Source: Brienomyrus brachyistius
Lineage: Eukaryota; Chordata; Actinopteri; Osteoglossiformes; Mormyridae
Direction: 5' to 3'
DNA length: 64,000 nt
Assembly: GCF_023856365.1 (NCBI RefSeq)
Contig: NC_064542.1
Location: 23,406,127-23,470,126 of the forward strand
Shown here: in pieces, positions 35,906 to 48,509 of the stretch
Layout: each line of letters opens with the position of its first letter
Position numbering within the stretch: position 1 is the first letter of the stretch
Notes under the pieces: model-generated
Told to the model about the DNA's origin: nothing
What the model saw: only the letters and a program-made list of their open reading frames with translations
Databases searched by the model: none
Program-made: the position numbers and the translations under genes

Positions 35906-38900
35906 CTATTTGTTGTCTCCACCCCTGCGCCACTTGTATTTTTCAAGATATTCAGCATGTTTCTGCCTCAGGATCTCCGTCTGCTTCTGGAACCCATTTA
36001 TCCTGAAAATTAATCACATGGTTGACAAATAATTACTATTACGGTCATCCTTTGTGAATATTTAATCACACGATCAATAAAGATGGTCAATACAGAAATT
36101 GACTTCCCTGAAATTATTGGCCAAAACCATTCTGTATTCTCTGCAATCACTAAATCAATAACTCATAGTTAAGAAGGGAGCACTCTACCGTCATAAGGTA
36201 ATTAAAAAAATGATTGTAAATCTCAGTTTATCTTAATAATGTTTGCATTAAATTGACTATATTGTTTTCAAACGTTTAAATCCAAATAAAATATATTTGC
36301 TGAAAACAAAAGGGAGTTATTTCTGTCCATGCCTGTTTGACCTTGTATAATGGACAGAAGCTACAATGATTCCCTAGTGTTGCATTCTATTCAATTTCTG
36401 ATAAACCATTGTGCCGAGTCACAGCTCACGCGTATGTCTGTGTGTTACGTCACTCACCGGGCTCTCTCTTTGGACTCGTTGTAAATCTGCGTGATCACTC
36501 TGTCCTTTTCGTCCATGAAGTTATTGTGAATCTCCTCTAGCTTCCTGGTCGCAAGGTGAGGCCCACATACAAGAAACACAGACAGGAGCTGGAGATTAAT
36601 CACATCAGCCAAAAGGGCACATGTGCAAATGAAAAAAAAGTGCCTGTGTGGAGAGAAAGCGAGGTCAGGGAGTCAGTCCCTGCTGCCTTCCCAAAACAAG
36701 GTGCTAAATTGCCGGGCCCTTAATCACAATGAGAAGGCAGACAAAGGACCTCGTTTTATTTCCCATAAACTGGCTTTAATAGAATTAGCCTCAGATGCTC
36801 ACATGCTGGACACAGTCTCTATCAGTTCATCCACAATGTTATTTATGTTATTAGCCAGCCGTTTATAAAAACCCAGACACATCTGAAAAGTCTGTAAATA
36901 TTTTACTAGTGCCGTTTTTTTTAACTGAAATCTCCAGATATGGCTATGTTATTAAATCCAGTATCAGACGTATCAGAACCGGAGGGGTCCGTGTGAAGCC
37001 CCACGGGAGTGTTCTCTTTAAACAAAAGCAAGGCCGTTAAGCCTTTGGACAGTTCACACGGCACTCAAACATGAACAAACATTGAGCGTTATCACACTAT
37101 CGCACAGGTAACAATAACATACATGCAGAGACATTAAGTAAACAATGAAATATAAACAACATGTAGCATTTTCAATGTTTGCACTGTTTCCCTGGCTGGG
37201 GCAGCTGCAGAGGAGGTTCAGGTATCCTCGTCTCTGGGTGCCACAGGGACTCCGGCACCTTAATTGTTTTTTTTTTCAAACTAACCGACTCATTCAACCC
37301 AGTTATTGCATAAACTTCGCTAAGATGTCAATACTATTCTCAAGTGTTTTTTGTTGTTACAGGTTCTGCATATCTGAACTCAAAACAGTCATTTCCATCC
37401 ACCCATCTGTGATGTTCTGATGTGTAACATTTGTGAGGAGCTGCTCCTGAATCCTACCGCAAGCTCTGTAATATTCACACTCTTCAGGCTGATCATAAAG
37501 ACAGAAAACCGTGAATTCAGAGACATACCTCATCCCCATTTCATCCCCAATCTACTTCCAGACTCATGTGGGGACCTATTTTAGTTCACATAAAATGTTT
37601 TAAAGCTTTTAAATCTTTTGTACTTTGAAGCTAAACTGATTTTATTATGTTTTATTAAATTATTCTTCCATTTATACCTTTATGACGTTATTCTAACATT
37701 TCAAAAGCGTTTGTACTATCCTGTATTTCCACCAGTGCGACACAACTGAAGACAGTATTTGCTAATTTAGACAAAGTTTGGGACATAATTTCGATATTGC
37801 TACTCAATGTGCAAAAACATTATAATAATAATATTACTATTTTTTTTTACCTGACCAGACTGATAAAATAAGATGTGAAAAATAAGAATAAGATGTACAA
37901 GGTCTTTGAATGGTAAGTAGTTTGTGTACATCACTAAAGCCCCTATCAGACATGCCCAGCCATCCTGAACTTTTCTACACATCACCCGGAGGGGCTGTAT
38001 AGGTGGAGGGAAATGCTCAACCCAGTCGTACCAGACACCAAATGAACTTTACCGGATTAATTCTCTATTACACAGTCCAGGTAATTTCATATTGACTCCT
38101 ATGTGTGAATGAAGCAGGGAGAATTCCGGCGAGCTCACTTCAAGCATGTGGGCATCTTGATGACGTTTCTATCATGCGACTGGTGCAAAAACAGAAGAGC
38201 ACAAACATCCAAGGGGGAAGGAGATGGTCGTTTACAGGAAGAAGGAGCCCAACGAACATGGCTGACTGGGGAGATTCGGGAACTTCACTCAGAAGTGCTG
38301 TAAACAAAGTGCTACAATTTCTGTGGCAAACTCTACCCAAGCACCACCTCTAGTCTAAAGCAACTGTAGTATTTCTAACAAGTGCGAAAGCATGTGACAC
38401 AGACAATCTCCAGCTGCGTGCCACGTGTGTGAAAGGGCAACTTCGGAAAATGTCCGGGCCTGATGCTCCACACAATGTCCAGAGCTTACAAGCGAAGGAG
38501 AATAAAATAACCTGAAAATTCAAGCTGACATATGGTTTGCTTTTCCCCAAAATAAGCAGTGATCCATTCTGTCTAATTGTCACTTGAGCATAACCTTTTG
38601 GTACTTGTCACACCTCTTATAAATGGTATCGTTACTTTTGAAAGGAAACCTGCACAAACTCTTTAGCATGGCCCTCGCCTGGTCTTAGAGCTTATACATA
38701 TAAGTTTTTTCTGAGTATTTATGACAATCCATTAATTCTAGAAAACTTTATACTACTAACTTGCTTATGCTATCAGGTTGGTCGCCTACTCATGTAACTC
38801 TACGAAAGACTGTCAATTTCAGAAATTTAAATTCACAGCCTGCAAAAAGCAATCCTTCTACATTTATCAAGTTATACCTGAAGCCAAGGTAGTGGATGCA

Positions 38901-41240
38901 AACGCTGGCAAGCATGCCAAGGACGCAATAACCCACGAGGCGCATGTTCTGCTTCTTCTGTCGCTGCCGGTGCTCTGCGGTGTAGTCCTGCGGTGGGGCG
39001 TAGCGAAACTGCTCCCAATAGCGCATCCGCTCTGCATGCTCCGCACTCCTGGGGGGAAACAGCGGGGGCCGGCTCAGTGGGCCCAGGAGAGGGATCGCTG
39101 GCATCAATAAGGAGCTTCACACGAGGAGCCACTGATGTTTGATACCATCTATTCATCTGTATTTTTCCGGCCTTAGACAGGGCCACTAAAGCCTAATTGT
39201 GGATTGTGAAAATAAGGACAAAGTGCATCTCAGTGTTTCACTGACTAAGTGCTGCTGCTCTCTCACCTCGACGGTGGCTTGGAGGTGTAGCCGTAGGCTG
39301 GGCTGAAAGGTTCCCCGCCATAGTATCGGTATCGGATTTGTAGATCGTACTCCCTCCTGGACTCCTCACGGCTGAGCACTCTGTAGGCCTCGTTCAAGGC
39401 CACAAACTGACTGTGTAAACTCGGGTCGTTGGGGTCGCTATCTGGGTGTAACTGCCAGACCACAGGAAAGGGAGGCACTGGTTAGAGACGGCCAAAGGAA
39501 TAAGGCCCGAGGCCAGACGAAAAAGGTACAACTGCAGGCAGCTTATCAGTGCAGACAAGCAGGCAGACAGCGTAAGGAAACACAGGGGAGGGATAACATT
39601 CAACTTCCTCTCTTCAAATCGAATAATGTGAAACTTCCAGCAGGACACGCTTTGCCGTCAGTTTCTGCATGTTTTATTATGCAATCAAGAGGAGGGAGTT
39701 AATGACACGGCATGTCATCAACATGTAGGACGGACGTACGTATGTAAAACTGGCAATGATTAATTTTCTGAGCCAGACAGTAGTGGTAAATATCTGGGCC
39801 AGAGGCAGCGAGACTGGAAGTAGATGGAGAGTCATCAGATAAGGTGACTCAATGCTACAGTTCAACGGAGGAAAACCAGCACCATAAATCTACCTTTAAA
39901 GGTCTCACCTTCATATGAGAAAGAGTAAATAGACCAAAAAAAAACTGCTTAAGGTCTTTGGAGCCCCTAGTTCCTCTCGGTTCTTGTCATTTGTGGGGGC
40001 TTTATCTCATCGCCATCAACGTTTCTCCACAGGACAACACGCCCCTATCCAGCAGCCTCAGTCCCTCACCCCAGTCACGCTACAAATCAAAAGACACAAC
40101 CACTCTCTGACACCACACATACTGGCATCTCTCCCTCCACCTCTGTCCAGACATACAGACAGATGCACACAATCTCTCCACAGATATGCAAACACACTCT
40201 GACACAAAAACACACAGCCCCTCCCACACATGTACCGACCACAGAATGACAATTGCTGACATGTTGCCCCTCCACAGCCCTGTACAAGAGCCTCCTCATG
40301 TGGACAGTAGATAGAACAGCCCAATAGGTGAAAATGCATGGAAGCTTGTGCAAAACATTGATCGACTGACTGACTGATTGATTGACTTATTTGTTTATTT
40401 AGTTTTTATGCAGACGCACATGTACACATTTCAGTTGCAACAATTTGGCAGGTTTACCTTTTTGCACTTGTTAAAAAAAGCATTTTTAATTTCCTCCAGT
40501 GAAGCATCTGGTTTCACTCCTAGAAGACCGTAGTAATTCAAAGCAGATCTGAAATAAATCAAAGAAAATAAGGTAGGAAGGATACAGAACTATGCACCTA
40601 CACATAAATAAATGCATCATTAATATGAACTCAGTTAAACATGCATAAATATTTTCAATACTGATCACTTCTGAGTGTCCCTCATTGTCCAGGCATGTTC
40701 AAACCAACATCAGTTCATACATGAAAGCATATGAAAAATACCAATTACATCACATTTAAAGAATTATCACAAATTAGAAAATGGCATCTACTGTACAGCT
40801 GAGCAACTACATATGACTGTTGCATGCTAACATGAAATGCCAATAAATGTCTTTGTGGTTGGATAAAAGTTTATAAATGCTTTATTTCCAGAACTTCAAT
40901 ATACAATTATAAATGGCAGCATAAACTTAAAGTACAGAATTAAAAAAATATATATTTTTCTCATATATTAACAATAGGGATTGTAACTAGCTCAGTGCTG
41001 TTGAAAGAGAGCTTGTCAGAGCCTACATCCCCTTCTTAATTGCATGAGAACTGGGTGACCTCCAGTCCTGGGTCACGTTTACACAGCTCTCACCACAGCA
41101 CCGATGACATATCAGTGCAGTAAAGATCTACAGAAGTTTCGCTGAGCCACATACCCATTTAAAGTGCTGAGAGAGAAGAGGCGTGGTCCACAATAAAGGA
41201 GACAGCGTTGACACAAGCGAAGATGCACTTCCAACTGCAT
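35906..41240 (-). CDS. dnajc4: DnaJ homolog subfamily C member 4
   Basis: Six coding exons on the minus strand: 41155-41240, 40458-40548, 39267-39451, 38878-39048, 36458-36544 and 35906-36002, together 717 nt, 238 aa (human about 241). The J domain spans about residues 30-90, with helix I NYYGLLGVKPDASLEEIKNA and the HPD motif at residues 61-63 (in LHPDSDPND), the contact that stimulates Hsp70 ATPase. A single hydrophobic segment at about residues 157-177 (LVGYCVLGMLASVCIHYLGF) suggests a membrane anchor. The tail contains NNFMDEKDRVITQIYNE, conserved in DNAJC4. The start at 41240 (MQLEVHLRLCQ) gives a basic N terminus that could be an organelle-targeting peptide; this is inference. It lies upstream of vegfb on the same strand, as in mammals. 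Confidence 0.94.
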
Positions 41241-41514
41241 GACAGCAAGTAATGGCGAGCCAAGCCGGGGACCCACCTGTGAAACAAACATAACCATTAC
41301 AACTGAAGCTTTGCCTACCAAACTAATTATCTATATATGCTGTGATCTCAGCTAAGAATTAATATATTTCTCCTTATTTAAAACCAATTCTATTGGGGGA
41401 AAATACAAATTAGCAATCAATCAATCAATCAATCAAAGCCTAAGGGAATTACAAAGTCGGTAAACTTTTTTATCATATAAACATAGGCAAGCATTTTAAC
41501 CGCTATAATATCAG

Positions 41515-41660
41515 GAATCAAGAAGCTCATTTGTCACGTGCACAGTTACACACGTACAATATGCAGTGAGATGTAACCCCGAATGACCCCTGAGACTCCG
41601 TGTTGGTTTATAATAAACACAGATAAATAAAAACCAAAGATATAATAGCGTAAATATAAC
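41515..41660. mobile_element. Dispersed fish repeat (family not named)
   Basis: The segment with CATTTGTCACGTGCACAG and ATGCAGTGAGATGTAAC resembles a dispersed repeat I recall from many fish genomes, usually beginning with a TTTATTTGTCA-like word. It lies in the dnajc4 5' UTR intron. I cannot name the family or fix the ends. Confidence 0.4.
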
Positions 41661-42421
41661 AGATATATAGCAAATATGCAATATGTAAATGTATCAAATA
41701 ATATGAAATACAAATAAACAATATCTATTAAAACAATTAAGATTAAAAAGTAATATAAAAATGGCAAAAGCAATTGTTGGTTTTACAGCATCGGGATTTT
41801 CAGCTAAGGAGACGTATATTTTTTGGTGTTTGGTCATATGTTGGAACATGATTTAAAGAACAAAATCTATAAAATATACCCAAACAGTGATTCTTAAAGG
41901 ATGTGCGTCAAGGCGTAGATGAGAACTGTCAGTGTTGCCAGTTCTTAAATCCCGGGGTCATTTTGCACTTGCCATTAGGTGAGAGTGTTTCTGCACCGGA
42001 AGTTGGCAATCGGTGTAGCGCAAAACTCGCACAATGCAACAGTAAAGAGAGGAGGAATTCGATCAGAATCCAGGTTACACTTTATATAGTGAAATGCAAC
42101 TTGCTATTATACATTGTTGTACTTAGCGACCAATTTAGCCACCTGGAAGGTTTAAAAATTAGACAGAAATCTGTATTTGGGAAACAAACATAATCTTCGT
42201 TACTACATAATCACACATATAAACCAAGATATGTAACTGAATGTTTCTACGACAGAGAACACTACGGAGGTGGCCATGATCGAAATGGCGACATAAACAA
42301 ACTGCACTGCCATGGTCACAGATATGACATGATAGAACTGCTAAAACAGCGGAAATGTAGATAATCAGATGGACTTCGGTAAATACAATAATTTAAGGGA
42401 TATTTTGCGCGTTGTACTTAC

Positions 42422-42510
42422 GTTTCACTTCATTATGAATATGCGAGGTTGAATGTGTGACGTGACGAATAACGTAGGAGTCACACGCTGCTTTGAGCGC
42501 TTAACCCTTT
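42422..42510 (-). promoter_or_regulatory. dnajc4: Probable dnajc4 non-coding first exon and promoter
   Basis: A strong minus-strand donor, GAAAC|GTAAGTAC, ends an exon at 42422. It can pair with the CACAG acceptor at 41276, upstream of the start codon. The transcription start is not visible, so the right boundary is an estimate. Confidence 0.45.
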
Positions 42511-43484
42511 CACGGGGTGTTACTCTGTATACCTCAAAGGCCATTGTGCACCTTCATTCAACAGAAAGAAAGCATACGGCCGCGCGTTCTCGTATTTCCA
42601 TTCAGTTTTGTTTATTTGCTTTTTAGCTTACTGCTTCCGCGTTTCTCTGCCACTGTGGACTATCTAGGGGATCGCTCTGCTGCTAAATCTCTTCTAATGA
42701 CGTTTGTTCTTTAAAAAATAAAGAGTATACTATGTACTATTATTGTGATTTATATTACCCATATGGAATCCTTGGTAGCTTAGCAAATAAAATGTAAAAA
42801 TAATATACAAACAATATATATCAACGTATACGTCAAACGGCTCAGCATGACAATACTTAAAATGCAAAAATCATCATAAAATATTTCTTTCTAAACACGT
42901 CACAATCTTTTCATTCTGCGAGTGGGGAAAATGTAGACTGACTTGGTTGCCGATATGGCCTTTCACCAGGAGGCTGATAGTGAACGCGTGTTTCAATAAA
43001 TAGTGAACTTGTATCTCATTCGTAATCTGGTGTGATGATGGCATTATAAGGTGTAAAATATGCTGTATGTTGAAAACTCCATTTATATACTTAAAGGCAC
43101 AGGCCACTTTAAAATCTTGCTTATTTTTGCCGTATTATTTTACAATGGTTTTGCTTCATTCTTTAATCCCATGCATTCTGAGTTGCTAACTTGATAAACA
43201 TCCATAGTTTATGATGACCAGATTTCAGTGCATTCATACATTCACATTCATGCTGGAATCACAATGCAGGGAAATATCATCTGCTTGACTAGAATAAAAT
43301 GGATATCATATGGGAAATAACTCAAATCTGAATATATACACAATTTAAATGCTTATAATATAACATAATATAATATAATATAATAATTTTAGCAGGTGGA
43401 TTGACATTGCAAGTGACATCACATTCTAGTACATACAACTTCGGCATTGCTTTTCGTGCCTAGTCTTGAGGATGTAGCCAATGG

Positions 43485-43584
43485 GAAATGATGAAGAAAA
43501 GCGGAAGGTGAAGGTGGAGCCAATCAAATGTAAATATCGCTGCTTCCGCGTCGCATGGCTAACGTCAGCCAGGAGACCTCTGAG
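43485..43584 (+). promoter_or_regulatory. nudt22: Probable nudt22 promoter and 5' exon
   Basis: Two CCAAT words (about 43477 and 43501) precede a CpG-containing segment that ends in a good plus-strand donor, TCTGAG|GTATGT, at 43584. An ATG at 43555 opens ten codons up to the donor, but I found no in-frame acceptor joining it to the nudt22 start, so it is probably leader sequence or an upstream ORF. Confidence 0.4.
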
Positions 43585-44726
43585 GTATGTCATTGCACCG
43601 TGTGTCGGTACCTTTCCGGTTTGTTGTTTTTTTTATATTGGTTATTTTCCACTCGTCTTTTGCAGAGGTCATTTTTCTCCATCAAAGGAGACCAAAACTA
43701 GACAACTGTCCAGTTTATATTCTGTACGTAGCTAGGATGATAATAATAATAACTGCGTTATCGAGGAGCATCACACATTTATCAATCCGTTGAGGAAAAG
43801 GTTCGTTTTACAATTGACGAGATAGAAGCTAAATATATTTGAATGTATCTTGCATAGTTACATGAAAGTTTTATTAATTAAAAAAGTACAGTTTTGAAAC
43901 CAAACAATCCAAATTTCTGAGTGGTCCAAGCAAAAGCAGAAGGGATACTTCGAAATGGTATGCTCTGAAAACAATAGCACGGCACATTTCAGCGAAACTA
44001 TTATATTTTATGAGTGACAAATGGTTGAAATTATACTACTTAGAAGTTGAGGAAATACTCGGTCTGACAAAATGCATACAACAACACGATACTGATTTTT
44101 TAAAAGTATAAATCTTTTCCCTCACAAGTTATTGTATATTATTGTTCAAATCTACGGAGATTTATAAATATATAGCTCAATTTTTCGTAAAGTGGTCTGA
44201 GAGCAATTTAAAAGAATAGGCTTGTAATGTCTACCCTTGAAAATAGCTATAGAGCAGTTCGGAAATTATGTATGACGTCCTTGAGTATTTATAAATAGGT
44301 GATGTACTTTGCATCGTGAAAGTCGGTTTTTAGTTCGCGAAGAAACACCTCAGGGATTTATCGATGCAAATACAATACTTCACGAAGAACATTTTAATGG
44401 TACTTATCAATGATCAGCCCCTTTTACATTAAAAAGGACGTATCTAGACGCAATTCTTGTTTATGAATAGGTATACAAACATTGCTAAAACGGAACAGTA
44501 GCAGTGTTTCTCCTGATGCTTGAACTTGGAATCTGATTTTTGCAAAATTATTTTGGCAGTTGGTTTCTTTGGTTTTTGTAACAAAACTCCAAATAATACA
44601 TAAAGAGAATATACCTAAACAACACAAAGTGTTTACTTATGAATACATACCGTAGTATATAAAATAATATATTTTAAGTAAATTCTAAACATTACTTTGC
44701 AGAAAACAAAAGTGAATAAAAAAAAG

Positions 44727-45106
44727 GCTTTATCACTTGAAGGGCACAAACACATAGTAGTAACTTAGTTGCTTAGTAACTTAGTTACTACTGAAGTATA
44801 AATCATGAACAAATATAGTAGCTACTTGAGATAAAAGATATGATTCATTAATGATGAACAAACACGAGATCAGTATTTCACTTGTTATTCATTCAGTAGC
44901 TCCTTCAGTAGTTTACTAAGTCTTACAGATATAACAGATATAGTAATAATTACAGTAATTGCTTGACATGAAAGATGTCATGATTTATTAATGATGATTG
45001 AACATGAACAGTATGTAACTAAGACTTAATTTGTGGTAAATTAATACTTAAGTAATAGCATAATATTACATCATCTGTGCCCCCTCAAGTAAAGTGTTAT
45101 TAAAGG
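44727..45106. mobile_element. MITE with about 25-bp inverted ends
   Basis: The left end reads TATCACTTGAAGGGCACA. The reverse complement of the right end reads TTTACTTGAGGGGGCACA, so the ends are inverted repeats. The inside is AT-rich with many short TAGTAACTTAGTT-like sub-repeats. No coding capacity. I could not define a target duplication. Confidence 0.6.
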
Positions 45107-45202
45107 TTTGTATTTAAAAAATATGCTCAGGATACTGTTCCAAAGGCTTTATTCTAGGGGTCTCCCAGAGAGCTTAATGTCCTGGTAGAGGTCTTCATTG
45201 TT

Positions 45203-45383
45203 CAGAGCTGCAGAGGTGGACATTTCAGGTTCTGAAAGTAAAAATCCAGACCAAGATTTTGTTTCAACCAACCAGTTGAGTTCATTGTGACTCTGACTCT
45301 TTATACTCAACTGGTTGGTTGAAACAGAATATTGGCCTGGATTTTTACTTTCTGGACCTGAAATGTCCACCTCTGCAGAGCTG
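45203..45383. mobile_element. Foldback MITE, about 80-bp arms
   Basis: The arms starting CAGAGCTGCAGAGGTGGACA and ending TCCACCTCTGCAGAGCTG are near-perfect reverse complements over about 78 bp, including the words CAACCAACCAGTTGAGT and ACTCAACTGGTTGGTTG. The loop is about 25 bp. It lies about 570 bp upstream of the nudt22 start codon, within the inferred 5' UTR intron. Confidence 0.85.
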
Positions 45384-45951
45384 TATTCCATTCCCAGGCA
45401 CTGCTTGTTCTACTCATTTCATGCTGGTTTAATATGTGTATGATGCACAGAGACTCTTAAGCTTTTGTTCGTTTGCATGTTATGATACAATGTGTCACAC
45501 TGGTCCACATGATGTTGTTGCTTGAATCAGGACGAGGTCAGTTACACAACTCCTAGGTGCTGACAGTTTACAGATGGCAGCATTGGAAAGCATTTGGGTA
45601 ATTTTGTGGTGACGTTCCTACATTTCCTGTATACAAACAAGGCAGATGGATAAAATAAATAAGAAAATAAAGAAAAAAAAGAAACACTCATGCATAAGAG
45701 TCAACAAAATTAACCCTATATGATGAATCCTCCCTAATTGCATATGTTGGCCAGATAACTGTTACATTTGTTCATTTACTGTATTTCTCGGTTTGGCTAT
45801 TCTTAGCTTGTTCATTTATGTTGATCTGCAAAATAGAGATCCTGATATTTATGAAACCGACATTTTAGCCATTCCCAGCGTTTCTGTTATAGAGGAAAAA
45901 GAACGGACATCATCAGCAGGCCTGCGGTGGAGGAGACCCAGCATGAGCATG

Positions 45952-48509
45952 ATGGATCCTGAGGTATCAGTGCTTCTACACTGCACACCTTGGAAAGGCT
46001 TGAGAGAAGGACAAGTACGAGTGGAGCTCTCGACCAGGTTTGAGCCCTCTGCTTCCCAGCTTCCTGTATTGAAGAGCTAACCAGTTTTTTCCTACAATAG
46101 TGGAAATGCATATAATCATTTACCCTCTGAACAGGACCATTGTTTTTCATGCCATGATGTCACTGTGTGGATTGCAGCACAATAGTGTGATATGTTTCAA
46201 CTTTGTGCTACATAATGAAGAAATAAATGCCAAATAAAAAAACAGAACTGCAACCTAAGCTTCACAAGAAGCTCCTCGTGTGTATCACTAATGGAAGGTC
46301 TGCTAGACTTTCTTTCCCAATGGCTCACAGGTACAACCGCCATTGCCTGCCAGGGCTTGAGCAGCAGATTGAGGAGGTATGGAGAGAGCGAGTCACCTGT
46401 GAGCCCTGGCTGTTCAACGGGGCTAAATTCAGACTGCATTCAGCCACTTTTACACCCAAGTTCCATAACAAGCCTGAAGCAGACAGAAACGAGAAGGAGC
46501 AACAAGGAGAAGCTCATGCAGCAGATGTCCACTGCATGCTCTGTCTGCCACCGGGTCAGGCTGGATGCAACGGGCCACAAAAGTGGGTCAGTGGTGCCGA
46601 AGGGGGAGGGACAACGCAACAAAGAGGCAAGACTGAGCCAGACCAGACACAAAGAACCACTGAAAATACAAACGGGGCAGGAGCATGCAAATGTAGAGAC
46701 CAGAAGACAGTAGATGTGCTGAACAGTGTCAGCTTGCATGCGTACACATGGACACCTGGCGCGGTAATGCATTCAGCAAATGTCAGTGAAGCCCAGAGAG
46801 AATCATCACATTGTGCCTCAGCATATCTCTCAGTGTGCCAGGGCAAACACCCCGTTCTCACCCTGCACCTTGGCCTGACCTGCTACAAGGATTTCCTTGG
46901 GACCAACTGGTCCAAGAATGTAGAGGATCTTGTGAGACAGGGAACAAGCCAATTTGGAGACCCAAGTTCTTTACTGGCCCAGCCCTTGGGGGTTGGCGCG
47001 GTTCTGCGGACCTCTGACAATCTGGTGGTGTTTCTCAGAAGGAGCCAAAAAGTGGCAGAAGCATCAGGACTTCTGGACATTCCAGGAGGACATCCAGAAC
47101 CTAAGGTGAGTTCATAGTGTAGGGTGAACGGTTACTATCATCATGTACGTGATACTGCATTTAGGATTAACAAATTAATCACCTAAGGATATTTACTAAT
47201 AAGGGAATATTTTACCAATACATTATGACCAGAATTCCAGATACCTGAGTGTTTATCTTTACAGATGACATCAATAGCTAATCTCCTGTGCATCTGCAGG
47301 CCGTGTGCATGGGGGTGAACGAGGACAGCATCCGTGTGGAACAGCTGCCACAGGAGGCTGTAGTGAGAGAGCTCTTCTCCTCTGTTCAGGCTGAGATCCG
47401 GGATGAGGTGAGGGTGCCCCTCTGATATTGTGCTACTTCCTTGTTAGTGACAGTAATGTCCGTAGGAGGCCAGGAGAGCCAAGTTCCCCTCTTTGTTGTC
47501 AGGTGAACATTCCCCTCAGCTGCCTCAGCGAGCCTGTCCTCATGGGCATCGCCCTTAATCACACCAGTGCCGGCCGACCCAGCGCAGAGTTCTACATTAG
47601 GTACTACGATATCTCAAGACCTTCATGTGACGTGTGAAGCAGAGCTGTTTGTCTTAAGAATTACAGGGACGCTAAATCATTCTCCTTTTTAGCTGCTCCC
47701 TCACTGCCCAGGAAGTGAAGGATTTCTACTTGCAAGGTGGCCCAGAAGCCAGTGAGTCCACGGATATCGTCTTTCTCAGTAGACGGGTGAGGAGACGACT
47801 TTAGAACAAAGGGCAGCCTTTTGTTATGTAAAGTCCTTTTACTGCTCAACTTTTACTTGATTCAGGTAAAGGAAAGTTATTTTGGTTTACCCTCTCTATC
47901 GATAAGGCCTTTGTGGTTGTTAGCCTATCAAAGCATATCAGATTTTTAATAATAATAATCCTTTATTGGCCATTGCACCAGTACAAGTACAGGTACATAG
48001 GAATTATTCTCTTTGCCTACCCCATCTTGCTCTCCATAGCATGGGGGTCACAGCACAGGGTCAACCAACGTGCAGTGCTCCTGGAGCTGGGGGGGGGCGG
48101 TTAAAGGCCTTGCTCAAGGGCCCATGGAAATGGGACTGTCTGCTGAGGCTGGGGCTAGAACCGGTGACCTTCTGACCCTGGGCACAGAGACTTAGCCTGC
48201 TGAACCACTGTAACGACTGTAGTAGTTATATCTCAGCCAATACATCTGTGTCAGCATTTCATCAAAGAATTTATCATATTTATGGCAAAACTATTGGCTT
48301 TTGCTATGCATGAAAATATGTCGTTTACTTTTTTGATTTTGCTTACACATGATTAATGGTGCTTGATCTCTGTCACCTGAAATGTTTGTGTGCTGGCTCT
48401 GTAGGAGGCACTGCAGTTGAATGAGAGCGCCCCCCTGTGGTCTGATCTGTGTCCATCCGCAAAAGGAGCAGTGCTGCTGTATCGCCTTGTTCTTCCTGAC
48501 CAGGACTGA
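45952..48509 (+). CDS. nudt22: Nudix hydrolase 22 (UDP-sugar hydrolase) with enlarged exon 2
   Basis: Six coding exons: 45952-46037, 46331-47105, 47300-47407, 47503-47600, 47693-47786 and 48405-48509, together 1266 nt, 421 aa, against about 303 aa in human. NUDT22 cleaves UDP-glucose and UDP-galactose to UMP and the sugar phosphate (known for the mammalian enzyme). The start MDPEV matches the human one; in-frame upstream ATGs exist. Conserved blocks are [30 protein letters not shown] and the split Nudix box, whose GGHPEPK half is separated by about 18 residues from [19 protein letters not shown], the insertion known for this family. The C-terminal block is [12 protein letters not shown]. Between residues about 72 and 204 lies an extra stretch without counterpart in human. 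dnajc4 is divergently transcribed. Confidence 0.93.
47949..48210 (-). mobile_element. tRNA-derived SINE, reverse orientation
   Basis: Read on the minus strand it starts CAGTGGTTCAGCAGGC, has a B-box-like GGTTCTAGCCCC, then GGGCCCTTGAGCAAGGCC, and ends in AATAAAGGATTATTATT. This is a tRNA-like head, body and microsatellite tail. It lies in the last nudt22 intron. Confidence 0.65.

Larger units (their letters stand above)
42511..45951. other. Intergenic and nudt22 5' region with MITEs
   Basis: No coding exon was found. The interval holds a likely non-coding first exon of nudt22 near 43485-43584, a short TAATA-type repeat near 43360-43385, a MITE at 44727-45106 and a foldback element at 45203-45383. 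Confidence 0.5.

Noticed and set aside
43555..43584. MANVSQETSE as a coding first exon
   Set aside because: It ends in phase 0 at a good donor, but no nudt22 acceptor keeps the frame. Treated as leader or upstream ORF.
45793..45951. N-terminal extension of nudt22 to an upstream in-frame start
   Set aside because: The extension has no family similarity that I recognise, while MDPEV at 45952 matches the known human start.
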